Shown here: piece after piece, positions 5,501-6,149 of the stretch
Layout: each line of letters begins with the position of its first letter
How positions within the stretch are numbered: position 1 is the first letter of the stretch
NCBI GenBank assembly: GCA_013203855.1
Contig: JABMPG010000224.1
Coordinates: forward strand, 1 to 6,149
DNA length: 6,149 nucleotides
Direction: 5' to 3'
Source of the DNA: a bacterium
Lineage (GTDB): Bacteria; Sumerlaeota; Sumerlaeia; UBA8349
Notes under the pieces: model-generated
Told to the model about the DNA's origin: nothing
Seen by the model: the letters and a program-made list of their open reading frames with translations, nothing else
The model's database searches: none
Translations under genes and position numbers: made by a program

Positions 5501-6149
5501 TCAGAACTCCGTGAAATCGCCTTCATGCTCTTTGTCGCCGAAGGGGATCGTCTCCGCCGCGGTGAGAGCCATGCCGCGAGATCCCACTCCCGCGAGGGCA
5601 TGCTCACCTTGGGAGACGGCGAGTCTGGAGGCCCTGCCATTGACGGGCTTGTTGGCCAACTTGTACCCGTTTCCGTGGCCGCTACTCGGCCCGTACCCAT
5701 TCCCGGTTGGAGTCGGGCGGAATCTGGACGATTCCGAAATACCCGCCTTTCCTCCCACGAGTTGGGTGAGATCGCTCACGATCGACTGCAATTGCTGGGC
5801 TTGGGCGGAGAGTTCCTCGCTGGCCGAGGCCGATTCCTCCGCATTGGATGCCACCTGCTGGGTCACCTGGTCCATCTGAGCCACAGCATTGTTGATCTGA
5901 GCAATCCCCTGGGACTGCTCGCTGGAGGCCTGGGCGATGCCACCAACGTTTTCCGCGACCTTCTTGGCGCTGTCGGCGAGTTTGCGCACGCCTTCCGCCG
6001 CCTTCTCAACGACACTGGCGCCTTTGTTGGCCTGATCCACGCTGGACTCGATGAGGGAGGCCGTGTCCTTGGCGGCCACCGCGGACCGCTGCGCAAGATT
6101 GCGAACCTCCTCGGCCACGACGGCGAAACCCTTGCCGTGCTCGCCGGCC
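5501..6149 (-). CDS. Methyl-accepting chemotaxis protein, C-terminal signalling domain (5' end outside the window)
   Basis: The frame is open from the right edge and gives 215 residues before TGA at 5503-5501. The visible part begins just after the hairpin tip: G-E-H-G-K-G-F-A-V-V-A-E-E-V-R-N-L-A (2-19), the invariant core that binds CheA and CheW. A long heptad coiled coil follows to about residue 130, including the descending methylation helix around A-E-E-S-A-S-A-S-E-E-L (103-113), where CheR and CheB would modify Glu/Gln. After V-G-G-K-A-G there is a flexible Gly/Ser/Asn-rich linker of roughly 60 residues, ending in an acidic-aromatic tail, G-D-F-T-E-F. Similar 'D-F-x-x-F' tails are common on receptors and may tether adaptation enzymes. 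The sensor and membrane parts are outside the window, so the ligand is unknown. An internal GTG at 6118 is not the start. Confidence 0.93.
   Translation of the reverse strand, partial: AGEHGKGFAVVAEEVRNLAQRSAVAAKDTASLIESSVDQANKGASVVEKAAEGVRKLADSAKKVAENVGGIAQASSEQSQGIAQINNAVAQMDQVTQQVASNAEESASASEELSAQAQQLQSIVSDLTQLVGGKAGISESSRFRPTPTGNGYGPSSGHGNGYKLANKPVNGRASRLAVSQGEHALAGVGSRGMALTAAETIPFGDKEHEGDFTEF

Overview
The window looks like chromosomal DNA of a high-GC, Gram-negative, probably anaerobic or facultative bacterium. An outer-membrane barrel protein with a signal peptide points to an outer membrane. A corrinoid-type (MtaA/UroD-family) methyltransferase homologue with a CobW-family GTPase suggests C1 or corrinoid metabolism. 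The phylum cannot be fixed from the sequence; Desulfobacterota-like or poorly cultured lineages would fit, but this is a guess. I see no mobile element, CRISPR array, tRNA or rRNA.

Layout. (1) Positions 1-568, minus strand: the N-terminal part of a secreted beta-barrel protein, running off the left edge, with a strong ribosome binding site and a near-consensus sigma-54 promoter about 115 nt upstream of its start. (2) Positions 569-1165: a roughly 600-bp divergent intergenic region. It holds that promoter, a tract strikingly biased to A and C on the plus strand with four C-runs, and a plausible sigma-70 promoter for the rightward genes. (3) Positions 1166-2687, plus strand: a two-gene overlapping unit, a family 2 glycosyltransferase followed by a DedA/TVP38-type (VTT-domain) membrane protein. 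(4) Positions 2712-5275, minus strand: a two-gene unit, a UroD/MtaA-like protein fused to two thioredoxin-like domains, followed by an overlapping CobW/COG0523 GTPase. It has its own sigma-70-like promoter, with an inverted repeat between the -35 and -10 boxes. (5) Positions 5501-6149, minus strand: the C-terminal part of a methyl-accepting chemotaxis protein, entering from the right edge and ending at a strong hairpin.

How the genes may work together. The glycosyltransferase and DedA-type protein plausibly act on lipid-linked sugars at the inner membrane, one adding a sugar to a polyprenyl phosphate and the other moving lipid across the bilayer; that pairing is inference. In the UroD/CobW unit, the GTPase is likely a metal or cofactor chaperone for a metal-dependent methyltransferase. 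The most unusual object is the UroD protein: the first position of the usual His-x-Cys metal motif is Phe, and the C-terminus carries a CxxC thioredoxin-like domain followed by a second, cysteine-free one. No corrinoid protein and no substrate-specific methyltransferase lies in the window, so the reaction is not settled.
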